From contig NZ_LMGY01000012.1 of the NCBI RefSeq assembly GCF_001427585.1, forward strand, positions 619,354 through 683,353: a DNA stretch of 64,000 nt, in the 5' to 3' direction. Position 1 is the first letter of the stretch. Every line of letters begins with the position of its first letter. Shown here one piece after another: positions 19,158 through 27,743 of the stretch. A program made the translations under genes and the position numbers. The notes beneath the pieces are model-generated. The model saw nothing but the letters and a program-made list of their open reading frames with translations, had not been told where the DNA came from and made no database searches. The DNA comes from Pseudoxanthomonas sp. Root630 (lineage in GTDB: Bacteria; Pseudomonadota; Gammaproteobacteria; Xanthomonadales; Xanthomonadaceae).

Positions 19158-19951
19158 CAGCCGATCAGTCCGTCGATCGGGCTCGATGCCGAGGCGTTGC
19201 GCTTGCGCGGGATGCGGCCTGCGAGGAAGGCCTCGCGGCCGGCTTCCACGGCTTTCTTCATGGCGCTGGCCATCAGCACGGGATGCTTCGCCCCGGCGAT
19301 GGCGGTGTTCATCAGCACGCCGTCGCAGCCCAGTTCCATGGCGATGGCGGCATCGGAGGCGGTGCCCACACCGGCATCGACCAGCACGGGGACCTTGGCG
19401 TTCTCGATGATTTCCAGCAGGTTGTACTTGTTCTGCACGCCCAGGCCGGACCCGATCGGCGCGGCCAGCGGCATCACCGCGACGCAGCCGATCTCTTCCA
19501 GGCGGCGGGCCAGGATCGGGTCGTCGCTGGTGTAGACCATCACCTGGAAGCCGTCGGCGACCAGCTTCTCGGCAGCGGCCAGCGTCTGCACGACGTCGGG
19601 GTAAAGGGTCTTCGGGTCGCCCAGGACTTCCAGCTTCACCAGGGTGTGGCCGTCGAGCAGTTCGCGGGCCAGTCGGCAGGTACGCACGGCGTCGTCGGCG
19701 GTGTAGCAGCCGGCGGTGTTCGGAAGCAGGGTGTAGCGGTCCGGCGGCAGCACGTCGAGCAGGTTGGGCTCGTTCGGCGACTGGCCCAGATTGGTGCGAC
19801 GGATGGCGACGGTGACGATTTCGGCGCCCGCGGCCTCGGTGGCCAGGCGGGTTTCTTCGAAATCCTTGAACTTGCCGGTGCCGGTCAGCAGGCGGGAACG
19901 GTAGGTCTTGCCCGCGATCACCAGCGGGTCATGGGGGACGGTGTTGGACAT
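19157..19951 (-). CDS. thiG: Thiazole synthase ThiG
   Basis: 264 residues. Condenses deoxyxylulose phosphate, the ThiS thiocarboxylate and dehydroglycine to the thiazole phosphate of thiamine. Seen: the catalytic Lys region LVKLEVLGD, the phosphate-binding [31 protein letters not shown], and [12 protein letters not shown]. Lies 62 bp after thiS and overlaps trmB. No TPP riboswitch was seen upstream of this pair. Confidence 0.97.
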   Translation of the reverse strand: MSNTVPHDPLVIAGKTYRSRLLTGTGKFKDFEETRLATEAAGAEIVTVAIRRTNLGQSPNEPNLLDVLPPDRYTLLPNTAGCYTADDAVRTCRLARELLDGHTLVKLEVLGDPKTLYPDVVQTLAAAEKLVADGFQVMVYTSDDPILARRLEEIGCVAVMPLAAPIGSGLGVQNKYNLLEIIENAKVPVLVDAGVGTASDAAIAMELGCDGVLMNTAIAGAKHPVLMASAMKKAVEAGREAFLAGRIPRKRNASASSPIDGLIG

Positions 19952-20013
19952 CCCCCGATTATCGCCGATGTTGGGGGCGGGGTGGCATGGCGGGGCTGCC
20001 CCGCGCGCCCGGA

Positions 20014-20214
20014 TCAGCCGCCGCCGAGGGCGTGCACGATCTCGACGCGGTCGCCGGCCTTCAGCTGCGCATGCGCGTGCTGGCCACGGGGGATGATCTC
20101 GCCGTTGACCTCGACGGCGACGCGGCGCTCGGCCAGGCCCTGCTGCTCGAGCAGTGAGAGGAGGGTGCTGTGGTCGGGCAACGCGTGCGGTTGCCCATTC
20201 AACTGGATGTCCAT
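20014..20214 (-). CDS. thiS: Sulfur carrier protein ThiS
   Basis: 66 residues starting at [10 protein letters not shown] (ATG 20214); the frame opens ten codons earlier but the family starts here. Ubiquitin-like fold ending in the diagnostic HALGGG, whose terminal Gly is adenylated and thiocarboxylated to donate sulfur to ThiG. First gene of thiS-thiG-trmB. Confidence 0.95.
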   Translation of the reverse strand: MDIQLNGQPHALPDHSTLLSLLEQQGLAERRVAVEVNGEIIPRGQHAHAQLKAGDRVEIVHALGGG

Positions 20215-20356
20215 GGCCGCATTGTCGCCGATGGCCGGCGCCATTGCCGCATTGCAGCGTGTGCCCCGGCCGCCTTTGGTGGAAGGATGCGCGCCATGCG
20301 CAGCCGTACGGCAGAGCCGGCGCGCAGCCCATCATCACCATGCCCCGGGAGAGTCC

Positions 20357-22189
20357 ATGAAGCGTTCCAGTTCGCCCGTCCGTTCGTTGCTGGCCGTTGC
20401 GCTGGCGATGGCGGCAGTCCCCGCCCTGGCCCAGAACGGCCCCTACACGCAGACCGTGTTCTTCGGCGACAGCCTGACGGACGCCGGTTACTTCCGGCCG
20501 TTGCTGCCGGCCAGCGTCCGCGCCGTGACCGGCCAGTTCACCACCAATCCCGGCTTCGTCTGGTCGCAGTACCTGGCCGAGTACTACGGCACCAGCGCCT
20601 ATGCGAACGGCAACGGCCAGGTGGGCACCAACTACGCCGCCGGCGGCGCCCGCGTGGGTACCAACACCACCGGCGCGCTGGGTCCGATTCCTTCGCTGGC
20701 CACGCAGGTCAACACCTACCTGACCTCGACCGGCGGTCGCGCGGATCCCAACGCGCTCTATACCGTGTGGGGCGGCGCGAACGATCTGTTCACCATCACC
20801 AGCGGTGGCGCCAATCCGACCACGACCATCGGCGCCGCAGTGACGGCGCAAGTGGGCATCATCGGCACATTGCAGGCCGCCGGCGCGCGCTACATCCTGG
20901 TGCCCACGATCCCGGACCTGGGCGTGACGCCCGGTTTCCGCGCCCAAGGCACGGCTGCAGCCGCGGCGGGCACCCAGCTCTCCACGACGTACAACACCGC
21001 GTTGTTCGATGCGATCAACACGGCGGGCTTCCGGGTGATTCCGCTGGATACGTTCACCCTGCTGCAGGAGATCGTCGCCAGCCCGGCCGAGTACGGTTTC
21101 GCCAACGTCACCGGCACCGCGTGCCAGCCGCAGATCACCGCCAACTCGCTGACCTGCAACCCGACCTCGTACGTCACTCCGAATGCGCCGGACACCTACG
21201 CGTTCGCCGACGGCGTGCATCCCACGTCGAAGGCGCACAGCATCCTGTCGCAGTACGCGGTGGCGATGCTGGAAGGGCCGCGCCAGATCGCGCTGCTGCC
21301 GTACACCGCGTCCGTGCATGGACGTGCCCGCGCCGACCGCGTGGCATCGCACGTCGCCGGCAAGCCCGACGCCGATGGCATGCGCTGGTGGGGCGACCTG
21401 CGTGGGGATTTCCTGCGCTACGGTCATGGCGACCTGTACGACGGCGCCGGCCCGATGGGCACGTTCGGCGTCGACTGGTCGCGCGGCTCGCTGGTCTACG
21501 GTGCCTTCGCGGGCTATGGCCGTGCGCAGTACGACTTCGGCAAGCGCAGCGGCAGCTTCGACGAATCCGATGCCACGCTGGGCGGCTTCGCCGGCTGGTA
21601 CGGCGATCGCCTGTGGGCGAACGCGCAGGTCAGCTACAGCTGGATCTCCTACGACGTGGACCGCGAAGTGCAACTGGGCGACGTGACCCGTCGCCACAGC
21701 GGCTCCCCGGACGGCACCAACCTGAGCCTGGGCCTGAGCGCCGGCTACCAGTGGGGCGAAGGCGCGTTCCGCCACGGTCCGGTCATCAGCGTGCTGTCGC
21801 AGACGATCGAGATGGACGGCTACAGCGAGAGCAACGTCAACTCCAGCGCGCTGGCGTACCCGGATCAGGACTTCGACTCGCTGATCGGCAGCGCGGGCTA
21901 CGAGGTCAGCTATGCCATCAACGATCACCTCCAGCCCTACGCGCGCCTGACGGTGGACAAGGAGTTCGAGGATCCGGCCGAGGAAGTGTTCGCGCAGGCG
22001 CTGTCGCTGCCCGGCACCAACCCCTATGCCGTGCCCGGCCTCGATACCGACGACGGCTATGGCACGCTGCTCATGGGGGCGCGCACGAAGCTGTTCGGCT
22101 TCGACGCCAACCTGGGCGTCACCACCACGGTGAACCAGGGCGGCGGCACCAACACCACGGCGTTCATGACGCTGGGTGGCAACTTCTGA
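20357..22189 (+). CDS. GDSL-family autotransporter esterase (EstA-like)
   Basis: 610 residues from ATG 20357, preceded by CGGGAGAG. Signal peptide to about ALA25/Q26. SGNH passenger: block [11 protein letters not shown] (Ser39), block II Gly in [11 protein letters not shown], block [11 protein letters not shown], and the catalytic Asp/His in [13 protein letters not shown]. The C-terminal 280 residues are an autotransporter beta-barrel (from about [13 protein letters not shown]) ending in FMTLGGNF. Homologues are surface-displayed esterases or lipases (EstA, EstP). Stands alone between thiS and the tRNA gene. Confidence 0.94.
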   Translation: MKRSSSPVRSLLAVALAMAAVPALAQNGPYTQTVFFGDSLTDAGYFRPLLPASVRAVTGQFTTNPGFVWSQYLAEYYGTSAYANGNGQVGTNYAAGGARVGTNTTGALGPIPSLATQVNTYLTSTGGRADPNALYTVWGGANDLFTITSGGANPTTTIGAAVTAQVGIIGTLQAAGARYILVPTIPDLGVTPGFRAQGTAAAAAGTQLSTTYNTALFDAINTAGFRVIPLDTFTLLQEIVASPAEYGFANVTGTACQPQITANSLTCNPTSYVTPNAPDTYAFADGVHPTSKAHSILSQYAVAMLEGPRQIALLPYTASVHGRARADRVASHVAGKPDADGMRWWGDLRGDFLRYGHGDLYDGAGPMGTFGVDWSRGSLVYGAFAGYGRAQYDFGKRSGSFDESDATLGGFAGWYGDRLWANAQVSYSWISYDVDREVQLGDVTRRHSGSPDGTNLSLGLSAGYQWGEGAFRHGPVISVLSQTIEMDGYSESNVNSSALAYPDQDFDSLIGSAGYEVSYAINDHLQPYARLTVDKEFEDPAEEVFAQALSLPGTNPYAVPGLDTDDGYGTLLMGARTKLFGFDANLGVTTTVNQGGGTNTTAFMTLGGNF

Positions 22190-22268
22190 TGCACCCGGGC
22201 AATGCGGCGCCGCTCTCCGGCGTCGCATTGCCTTGCCGCCCGGGCCGGCATAGACTGCGGCCGTCCGC

Positions 22269-22342
22269 GCGGGTGTAGTTCAATGGTAGAACTGCAGCTT
22301 CCCAAGCTGCTAGCGTGGGTTCGATTCCCATCACCCGCTCCA
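22269..22342 (+). tRNA. tRNA-Gly (anticodon CCC)
   Basis: Full cloverleaf: acceptor GCGGGTG pairs with CACCCGC, anticodon stem GCAGC/GCTGC closes the loop TTCCCAA, and the T arm contains GGTTCGATTCC. CCA is encoded at 22340-22342. Its 3' end is the insertion site of the downstream element, and the insertion rebuilds it intact. Confidence 0.96.
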
Positions 22343-22343
22343 C
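22325..22343 (+). repeat. attL core: 19-bp direct repeat in tRNA-Gly 3' end
   Basis: TTCCCATCACCCGCTCCAC covers the T-arm and acceptor 3' part of the tRNA and is repeated exactly at 35213-35231, the expected outcome of site-specific integration into a tRNA gene. Confidence 0.93.
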
Positions 22344-22365
22344 TCAAGCCCAATCATGCGCCTAA

Positions 22366-24174
22366 GTGCATGAATTTGCAAGGGTTTTAGTCGAGAAAAC
22401 GAGATTTCAAACGACCTCTTTAGGTATCGTTTGGGGTATCGTTTCAGTGCCGAAGCCGCTGCTTCTATCTCGTCCCAGCGGGCTCTATGTCCGCTTCCTC
22501 GTTCCCACCGACTTGCGTGCCGTTGTTGGCTCACGTTTTTTGGTGCGCGCTTTGCATGTGCCCTCTGGTGACGCCGCTCGACTGGTCGCGGCGCACATGG
22601 CCGTGGCACTCTCGGTCATGTTCAAGGCCTTGCGTGCGGGGAAAAAGATGGACGATACGGATATCGCTGAACTACTGAGGAAAGCGGCGAATGGCGACCT
22701 ACAAGACCTCATCCTAAAGGGGGTGAAGTTGTCGGATGGCACCTCGATGGAGGAGGTGCGCATCGACACGCCGCAAGATGCCACCATGTTTGCCGAGATA
22801 TTGCGGCGACCCGCGTCGCGTAAGGCGGCAGTGGATGAAGGGGCGCACGAACGGGGAGAGCGTCGACGCGAACAGATGCGCCAGTCCTCTGCAAGACTTC
22901 AGGCGCAGGCCCCTCCCCAGGAAGATCCCATTTCAGTGCTGGCGAGGGTGCCTCGCAAGAAGCGGCTTTCAGGCGCCATTGCTCGTCACCTTCGAGCCCT
23001 CAAGCACCTTCGCCGGCTCGAGCCCAACACCATCATGGAGAGCAGGCACACCCTGCGCATTCTGCTGGGTGTGGTGGGGGACATGCCGGCTTCTTCATTG
23101 AACGTGGACCATGCTCGGGAAGTGATGGCTGCAGTAGAGCACTGGCCGAAAAACGCAACGCAGGTGCCTGACTATCGTGGCCTAAGCGTCAAGGAGATTG
23201 TGCGGCTTTCAAAGGAGAACAAAGAGCCTAGGCCAGCGCTCCGCACGCTGAAGAAGCATTGGGACCGGCTCAACGTGTTTACGACGTGGCTAACAAAGCA
23301 GGGACTGCTCCAACACAATCCAATGGGTGCTATCGAACAACCGAGTGAACACACCATTGATGCTGAGGCGGAATCGAGAAGGCCTTTCAGTCACGAAGAA
23401 CTGAAAGCCGTGTTCGGCCCAGCATTTAGCCGTTGGGCAGCCAAATGGCCCCATCGCTATTGGGGCGTTGTGTTGGGGCTCTACAGCGGTGCCCGCGTGG
23501 CAGAAGTGGCACAGCTGAGTGTCGCTGATGTTCTGTTCGTTGAGGACGTTCCCGGCTATGTCATTACGCACAAGATCAAAGGCAACAAGGTTAAAAATCC
23601 CAGTAGCAAGAGATTTGTCCCGATGGCTCAGCCGGTAATTGATGCTGGGTTCTTAGGCTATGTCGAAGAAGTCAGAGCGGCTGGATTGACGCGGTTGTTT
23701 CCGAACCTTCCAGGCGGCAACGGGTTGAGCTATGGCCGGCAGTTGTCTAGGCAATTCTCTGCGTTCATTAAGACGCAGGGCATCGACGAGCCAGGTATGG
23801 GTTTCCACGCGCTGCGCCATTACCTCGTCACGCATCTTGACCGAACGTTGCAGGCTCAAAGGATGAAGCTGGGAGATCGGAATGAAGCCATCGGTCGAAT
23901 TACGGGGCACTACAAAATTCCGGATACAACCCTTCGGAACACTTACGTGGACGAGCGGGGCTTACCCATTCCATCCTTTGTAGAACCGGAAACGCTTTCC
24001 GAGCGAGTGGCGACGCTGGCGTTGTTCTCACCACCTGTAGAAATTCCGGCTTACATTCCTGGGCAGTTTGCAGGCCAACTGAAGGAAGCTGCCGCTAAGA
24101 AGCGTCGCGCTGAAAGACAGGAAACAGAAAAGCCCAAGGCCAAGTCCGCGCCGAAGCCCGGTGTCCGTCGCTAG
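22366..24174 (+). CDS. int: Tyrosine recombinase/integrase
   Basis: 602 residues from ATG 22366; a GTG at 22447 (V28, followed by PKPLLLSRPSGLYVRFLVP, a common N-terminus in this group) is a strong alternative, since the first 27 codons run across the arm-type repeats. N-terminal DUF6538-like part, SAM-like core-binding domain about 200-320, catalytic domain from 340 with Arg377 (SGARVAEV), Lys near 415, His481-x-x-Arg484 (FHALRHY), His515 (ITGHY) and Tyr527 (NTYVD). All catalytic residues are present. GC is lower than the chromosomal neighbours. Confidence 0.94.
   Translation: MHEFARVLVEKTRFQTTSLGIVWGIVSVPKPLLLSRPSGLYVRFLVPTDLRAVVGSRFLVRALHVPSGDAARLVAAHMAVALSVMFKALRAGKKMDDTDIAELLRKAANGDLQDLILKGVKLSDGTSMEEVRIDTPQDATMFAEILRRPASRKAAVDEGAHERGERRREQMRQSSARLQAQAPPQEDPISVLARVPRKKRLSGAIARHLRALKHLRRLEPNTIMESRHTLRILLGVVGDMPASSLNVDHAREVMAAVEHWPKNATQVPDYRGLSVKEIVRLSKENKEPRPALRTLKKHWDRLNVFTTWLTKQGLLQHNPMGAIEQPSEHTIDAEAESRRPFSHEELKAVFGPAFSRWAAKWPHRYWGVVLGLYSGARVAEVAQLSVADVLFVEDVPGYVITHKIKGNKVKNPSSKRFVPMAQPVIDAGFLGYVEEVRAAGLTRLFPNLPGGNGLSYGRQLSRQFSAFIKTQGIDEPGMGFHALRHYLVTHLDRTLQAQRMKLGDRNEAIGRITGHYKIPDTTLRNTYVDERGLPIPSFVEPETLSERVATLALFSPPVEIPAYIPGQFAGQLKEAAAKKRRAERQETEKPKAKSAPKPGVRR
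22423..22444 (+). repeat. Paired GGTATCGTTT repeats near left end (probable integrase arm sites)
   Basis: Two GGTATCGTTT copies (22423-22432, 22435-22444) with a 12-bp period. The same pair recurs at 35129-35150 in the same orientation. Paired short repeats close to each att core are typical arm-type binding sites for tyrosine recombinases. Confidence 0.7.
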
Positions 24175-24178
24175 GCGG

Positions 24179-24334
24179 CTAACGCTTGCCAGAACGCTTA
24201 ATCGTTTTTCGTTTGGTAGAACCTTTGCGCAGACGCTTGCCGTGGGCGTCGTATCCCGCGGCCTTCAACAACGAGTTGGCGGCGCGCTCCGCGGCGCGTT
24301 GAGCTGCTTTGTCCATGCCCTGGTTTACCACCAT
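24179..24334 (-). CDS. Small basic protein, unknown function
   Basis: 51 residues from ATG 24334 (MVVNQGMDKAAQRAAERAAN, then SLLKAAGYDAHGKRLRKG and a Lys/Arg-rich tail). An Ala-rich amphipathic helix precedes the basic tail, as in small nucleic-acid-binding proteins. It ends four bases from the convergent integrase stop and begins 30 bases after the aquaporin gene, so it could be the last gene of the ars operon. No clear ribosome binding site; a real but unrecognised gene or a remnant are both possible. Confidence 0.35.
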   Translation of the reverse strand: MVVNQGMDKAAQRAAERAANSLLKAAGYDAHGKRLRKGSTKRKTIKRSGKR

Positions 24335-24364
24335 GGGCGTGTTTGGCAAGCCGAGTAGCGTGCG

Positions 24365-25036
24365 TCAGCGCGACGAAGTGGCGGCCGGACCCCAAATCCA
24401 CTTTGCCACCATCGCGGCCGCAATGGCGGCCAGGACTTGCGCTGCCACGAACCACGGAACGCCGGAGAGCTGGATGCCTGAAAAGCTGTCCGTGAATGCC
24501 CTGGCCAGGGTCACCGCTGGGTTCGCGAACGACGTCGAGGCCGTGAACCAATACGCCGCCGTGATGTAAGCAGCCACTGCCAGAGCGGTTGAGGTAAGGC
24601 CATGCCGCGCAACTCCCGCGATGACTAAAACGAGGCCGAAAGTGGCAACGAACTCGCTCCACACCTGGGAAATTCCTTCGCGCACGTGTTGCGAGGGAGA
24701 GAACGGCGCAAGGTCAAACATCGCATGCGCGGCCGCCACGCCCAGCAGAGCCCCAACAAATTGCGCGGCCATGTAGCCGCACGCCTCTTTGGGGGCCAAC
24801 TGCTTGTCCAGCGCCATTGCCAGGGAGACTGCGGGGTTGAAGTGCGCGCCGGAGACCCCGCCGAAGAGTTGGATGAGTGCGAACAGACCGGCGCCCGTGG
24901 CCAATGCGTTTGCCAGCAGGGCCAGCGCCGTGTTCCCGCCCGACAAGCGCTCGGCCATGATGCCCGAGCCGACCACAATCGCCAGCAGAAAAGCCGTGCC
25001 CAGAGCCTCGGCGACGAGGCGACGTCCCCAGGTCAT
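24365..25036 (-). CDS. aqpS: MIP-family aquaporin of the arsenic operon (AqpS-like)
   Basis: 223 residues, six membrane segments with two half-helices carrying NPA boxes at 67-69 (HFNPAVSLA) and 172-174 (FANPAVTLAR). The start overlaps the arsC stop (ATGA). In Sinorhizobium meliloti, AqpS replaces an arsenite pump: ArsC makes arsenite, which leaves by downhill flow through the channel. The same role is inferred here because no arsB or acr3 is present in the operon. Confidence 0.9.
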   Translation of the reverse strand: MTWGRRLVAEALGTAFLLAIVVGSGIMAERLSGGNTALALLANALATGAGLFALIQLFGGVSGAHFNPAVSLAMALDKQLAPKEACGYMAAQFVGALLGVAAAHAMFDLAPFSPSQHVREGISQVWSEFVATFGLVLVIAGVARHGLTSTALAVAAYITAAYWFTASTSFANPAVTLARAFTDSFSGIQLSGVPWFVAAQVLAAIAAAMVAKWIWGPAATSSR

Positions 25037-25527
25037 TGAGAACCCAGCGCCCGCACTTCGTTCTGCAGGGACAGGCCGTCCAGCTTGTCCATGGGCAAAG
25101 ACAGGAAAAGGCGTAGACGCTGGGAAATTGCCTGCGCGGTTTTCGCGAACGCGACCCGCTTGGCGTCGTCGTCGCCGTCGACGTGCGATGGGTCAGGGAA
25201 GCCCCAGTGCGCGGTCGTCGGAGACCCGGGCCAGTAGGGGCAGGCTTCGCCCGCCGCGTTGTCGCAGACCGTGATGATGAAATCCATCTGCGGTGCGCCT
25301 GGCGCCGCGAACACGTCCCAGCTTTTGCTGCTCATCCCTTCCGTGTCACACCCGAGCTTCTCGAGCGTTTCCAGGGCGAACGGGTTCACGCGTCCCATGG
25401 GTTGGCTGCCGGCGCTGTAACCCTTGAAGCGGCCTTCAGAGAGGTGGTTCACCAAGCCTTCGGCCATGATGCTTCGGGCGCTGTTGCCGGTGCAAAGAAA
25501 CAGGATGTTGTAGGGCTTGCGGGTCAT
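25033..25527 (-). CDS. arsC: Arsenate reductase, thioredoxin-coupled LMW phosphatase type
   Basis: 164 residues. Low-molecular-weight phosphatase P-loop C12-TGNSARS, with the further redox Cys88 and Cys96 (ITVCDNAAGEAC) that relay electrons to thioredoxin, as in Staphylococcus pI258 ArsC. Reduces arsenate to arsenite. Overlaps arsN2 upstream and the aquaporin gene downstream by four bases each. Confidence 0.95.
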   Translation of the reverse strand: MTRKPYNILFLCTGNSARSIMAEGLVNHLSEGRFKGYSAGSQPMGRVNPFALETLEKLGCDTEGMSSKSWDVFAAPGAPQMDFIITVCDNAAGEACPYWPGSPTTAHWGFPDPSHVDGDDDAKRVAFAKTAQAISQRLRLFLSLPMDKLDGLSLQNEVRALGSQ

Positions 25528-25964
25528 GACGACGGGATATCCCTGAAGAGGCAGACGGCGGAGGAGGGGCAGAGCGATCGAAACTCGGCGGTCGCCAGAA
25601 TGTCTGGCGGCATCGAGGCCCTTTCGGCGGAGACGTAGCCAAGGCGAGTGAAAAACGCTTCGGCCGTTTCGGTGAGCAGGACCACGCGGGTGATGCCACG
25701 GGAACACGCGTTCTGCTCCAAGGCGCTCACCAAGCCGGCGCCCACGCCCAGGCCGCGGGCCTGAGGCAACACCACCAGCGAACGAAGAAGGCCGGCAGGG
25801 GCATGCGGTTCCAGTCCAACGACGCCCACAAGGGCGCCGTTGGTTTCAGCAACTAAAAACTCCACCGCGCTTGCCGACAGGTCGGCAGTGGGAAGCCCTG
25901 CTGCTGCCAGCATGTCGCGGATGGCCGCGCCGTCGGAAGGGGTGGCGGCGCGGACGGTGGGCAT
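25524..25964 (-). CDS. arsN2: GNAT acetyltransferase of ArsN2 type
   Basis: 146 residues from ATG 25964 (MPTVRAATPSDGAAIRDML), chosen because it overlaps the arsI stop as TGATG; an in-frame ATG ten codons upstream lies inside arsI. Acetyl-CoA motif QARGLGVGAGLVSALE and the GNAT C-terminal FFTRLGYVSAERA. Members in ars operons are annotated ArsN2; related ArsN1 acetylates the organoarsenical phosphinothricin analogue AST-OH. The exact substrate here is not known. Confidence 0.88.
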   Translation of the reverse strand: MPTVRAATPSDGAAIRDMLAAAGLPTADLSASAVEFLVAETNGALVGVVGLEPHAPAGLLRSLVVLPQARGLGVGAGLVSALEQNACSRGITRVVLLTETAEAFFTRLGYVSAERASMPPDILATAEFRSLCPSSAVCLFRDIPSS

Positions 25965-26452
25965 CAGCAGCAGCCGGACGAGGCGCTTCCGCACGAGGCG
26001 GCCGGCGGCTCACTGGGCCGTGTGGTGGGGGCGCAGCAGGCTTGCGCCTGGGCCTGTGTGTCCTTGCCGTCGCGGCTGCCGCCGTAAACGGGAATGTCGC
26101 CCATGGTGTGGAAGGCTTCCCACACGATGCCTTGCGGGTCTTCCAGCCAATGCTTGTCCGAACGGGCATAGCAGCAGTTGGCGCCCTGCTCGGGTTCGCT
26201 GCCCAGTCCTGCGGCCAGGGCGCGCCCCTCAATTTCCGCCAGTTCCTCGGCGCTTTCCACCTGGATGCCCAAGTGGTTGACGCCTACAGCGTTTGCGCGC
26301 GTCGAAATCGCGAAGTTGACGCGGGGATCTTCCAGCATCCATTTCGCGTAGTCCTGCTTCTCGACGCTGGGCTGGGTGGCGAACAAGCCCGAATAGAAGC
26401 GGATGCTCTCGGGCAGGTTGTTGACGGAGACGTGGACGTGTAGACGTTTCAT
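25964..26452 (-). CDS. arsI: ArsI-like C-As lyase (glyoxalase/VOC family)
   Basis: 162 residues from ATG 26452. VOC fold with metal ligands likely His5 or His7, His60 (GVNHLGI) and Glu112 (VWEAFH). The vicinal Cys93-Cys94 (ANCCYARSDKHW) is the pair that binds trivalent organoarsenicals in ArsI, an Fe(II) dioxygenase that demethylates methylarsenite. The tail is Cys-rich (QACCAP...SCGSASSGCC). The family is also annotated as cadmium-induced CadI; the ars context supports ArsI. Confidence 0.9.
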   Translation of the reverse strand: MKRLHVHVSVNNLPESIRFYSGLFATQPSVEKQDYAKWMLEDPRVNFAISTRANAVGVNHLGIQVESAEELAEIEGRALAAGLGSEPEQGANCCYARSDKHWLEDPQGIVWEAFHTMGDIPVYGGSRDGKDTQAQAQACCAPTTRPSEPPAASCGSASSGCC

Positions 26453-26465
26453 GGTGTGTTCCTGG

Positions 26466-26795
26466 CTATTTGGCGGGAGTGGCACACGAGGAAGAAGGCA
26501 CTTCGCAGGGCGTGCCGGCACAGCAGTTTTCAGTGAGGAAGGACAACAGCTTGTCCATGGCCTTGTAGTTCGCCGAGTAGATGACGAAGCGTCCTTCTTG
26601 ACGTGAGAGGGTCAGTCCGGCCGCGGTGAGTTCCTTCAGGTGAAACGAGAGCGTCGCCGGACTGATGTCCAGGTGTTCGGCAATGGCTCCGGCCGCCAGC
26701 CCGGCAGGCCCTCGCTGGACGAGCAACCGGAAGACGGTGAGGCGGGTTTCTTGGGAGAGGGCGCTCAACAGCACCACGGCGTCTGCGTTCTTCAT
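26466..26795 (-). CDS. arsR: ArsR family arsenic-responsive repressor
   Basis: 109 residues; first gene of the ars operon, 13 bp before arsI. Winged helix-turn-helix AIAEHLDISPATLSFHLKEL and wing QEGRFVIYS. The inducer-binding cysteines are C-terminal (Cys91, Cys92, Cys97, also Cys104), as in the Acidithiobacillus-type ArsR rather than the helix-3 CxC type of plasmid R773. Probably autoregulates through the palindrome over its own start codon. Confidence 0.95.
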   Translation of the reverse strand: MKNADAVVLLSALSQETRLTVFRLLVQRGPAGLAAGAIAEHLDISPATLSFHLKELTAAGLTLSRQEGRFVIYSANYKAMDKLLSFLTENCCAGTPCEVPSSSCATPAK

Positions 26796-26817
26796 ATTTC
26801 AACGTTATTGGAAATAT
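26794..26817. promoter_or_regulatory. ArsR operator palindrome
   Basis: ATATTTC (26794-26800) and GAAATAT (26811-26817) form an inverted repeat with a 10-bp centre, reaching into the arsR start codon (26793-26795). Size, AT-rich arms and position suit an ArsR dimer site. Confidence 0.75.
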
Positions 26818-27743
26818 CAAAACAATGCAAGTGCCCGCGGGCGACGACCTGTCGCGGGCTCGAAAAAAATTCGTCCGTTTGCTTTTCCAGAGCAGGCAAA
26901 GGCTTTTCTTGAGTAGGGAAAAGCCCGGTAGATCCTTTCCCTGCTTCCTATCCCCTGCATGCACAGGGGTAAAGGGATCGCAAAAGCGGCCCCCTGCTTT
27001 GCCCTTCAGCTCGAGGTTCGCATCCGCTCCCCCGAGCCGAAGGGCAAAGTCTCCCCTAGGACCCGCGCTAAAAAGCGCCTGGGGATGACTTTGGCCCGCC
27101 TGCGTGGCCCCCGAAGGGACCCGAGCACTCAGGGCGCGGTGATAATCAGACGACACCGCTTCGACAGGTTCAGGAAGTCTGACTTCCCCGGCTCTGGGTC
27201 CTGTCACCAGGCTCACGCCTGGCGTCTCTCCAGTGGGCTTCCCCGCCCCAGGACGCGTTTTTTCCTGGGATAACTCCTAGCAGCAATCCTTTGACCACAA
27301 CCCGTTGGTGGACGGACAGAGAAGGGGATACGCTCCCGGGCCAGATTGAGCACTCCCGGTTACCCCTCGACAGATGATCCACCTGGGTCGGCGCAGGTTG
27401 CAGAGCCAAACCGGCCTCATTGTCCCCCTGCTTCAAAGCCCGCGCGCTCGGAGGAATGGTTAGTCCCTCCTTCCATGTGCGCGGCCTGGCTTGTTCCATC
27501 CAGGCACCGTGATACGGCTACCGAAGTCGCTGGGCTGGCAGAGCGGAGACGAGAGGGGAGGACTTGCGGGATGGCCTCGGCTTGTTACGCTGGCCTCAAG
27601 GGGCCAATGCCTGGGCATGTCGTAGCTGTCACTACCTTGCTCGCCTCCGGGTCGGTCAAACCCGGCGGCCTTGAACTGAAAGTAAAACGCCCCGGCGCTT
27701 TGTCAAGGCCGGGGCACTTTCTAGTCAATCCGCGAGTTCTGGC
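26818..27743. other. Noncoding region with many inverted repeats
   Basis: About 925 bp without a plausible gene. Inverted repeats seen: 26901-26908/26918-26925; 26952-26957/26964-26969; a 17-bp pair with one mismatch 26997-27013/27033-27049; 27065-27069/27074-27078; 27173-27179/27181-27187; 27207-27212/27217-27222; 27247-27253/27263-27269; and GCCCCGGC/GCCGGGGC at 27689-27696/27708-27715. The last could be a terminator. The density suggests a structured RNA or a single-strand DNA function; see findings. Confidence 0.6.

Noticed and set aside
16800..19535. 911-codon open frame on the plus strand
   Set aside because: It runs antisense to the transporter, trmB and thiG, is rich in His/Gln/Arg as expected for a shadow frame in GC-rich DNA, and has no domain pattern.
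19952..22228. Minus-strand open frame continuous with thiG, 1023 codons in all
   Set aside because: Only the part from 19951 down is ThiG. The upstream extension lies antisense to the esterase and has shadow composition.
24198..24662. 154-codon minus-strand frame across the aquaporin 3' end
   Set aside because: Out of frame with the clear aquaporin gene and without family features.
26818..27743. Group II intron or integron attC array
   Set aside because: No domain V sequence, no reverse transcriptase and no attC-type conserved ends or integron integrase were seen; kept as an unexplained structured region.
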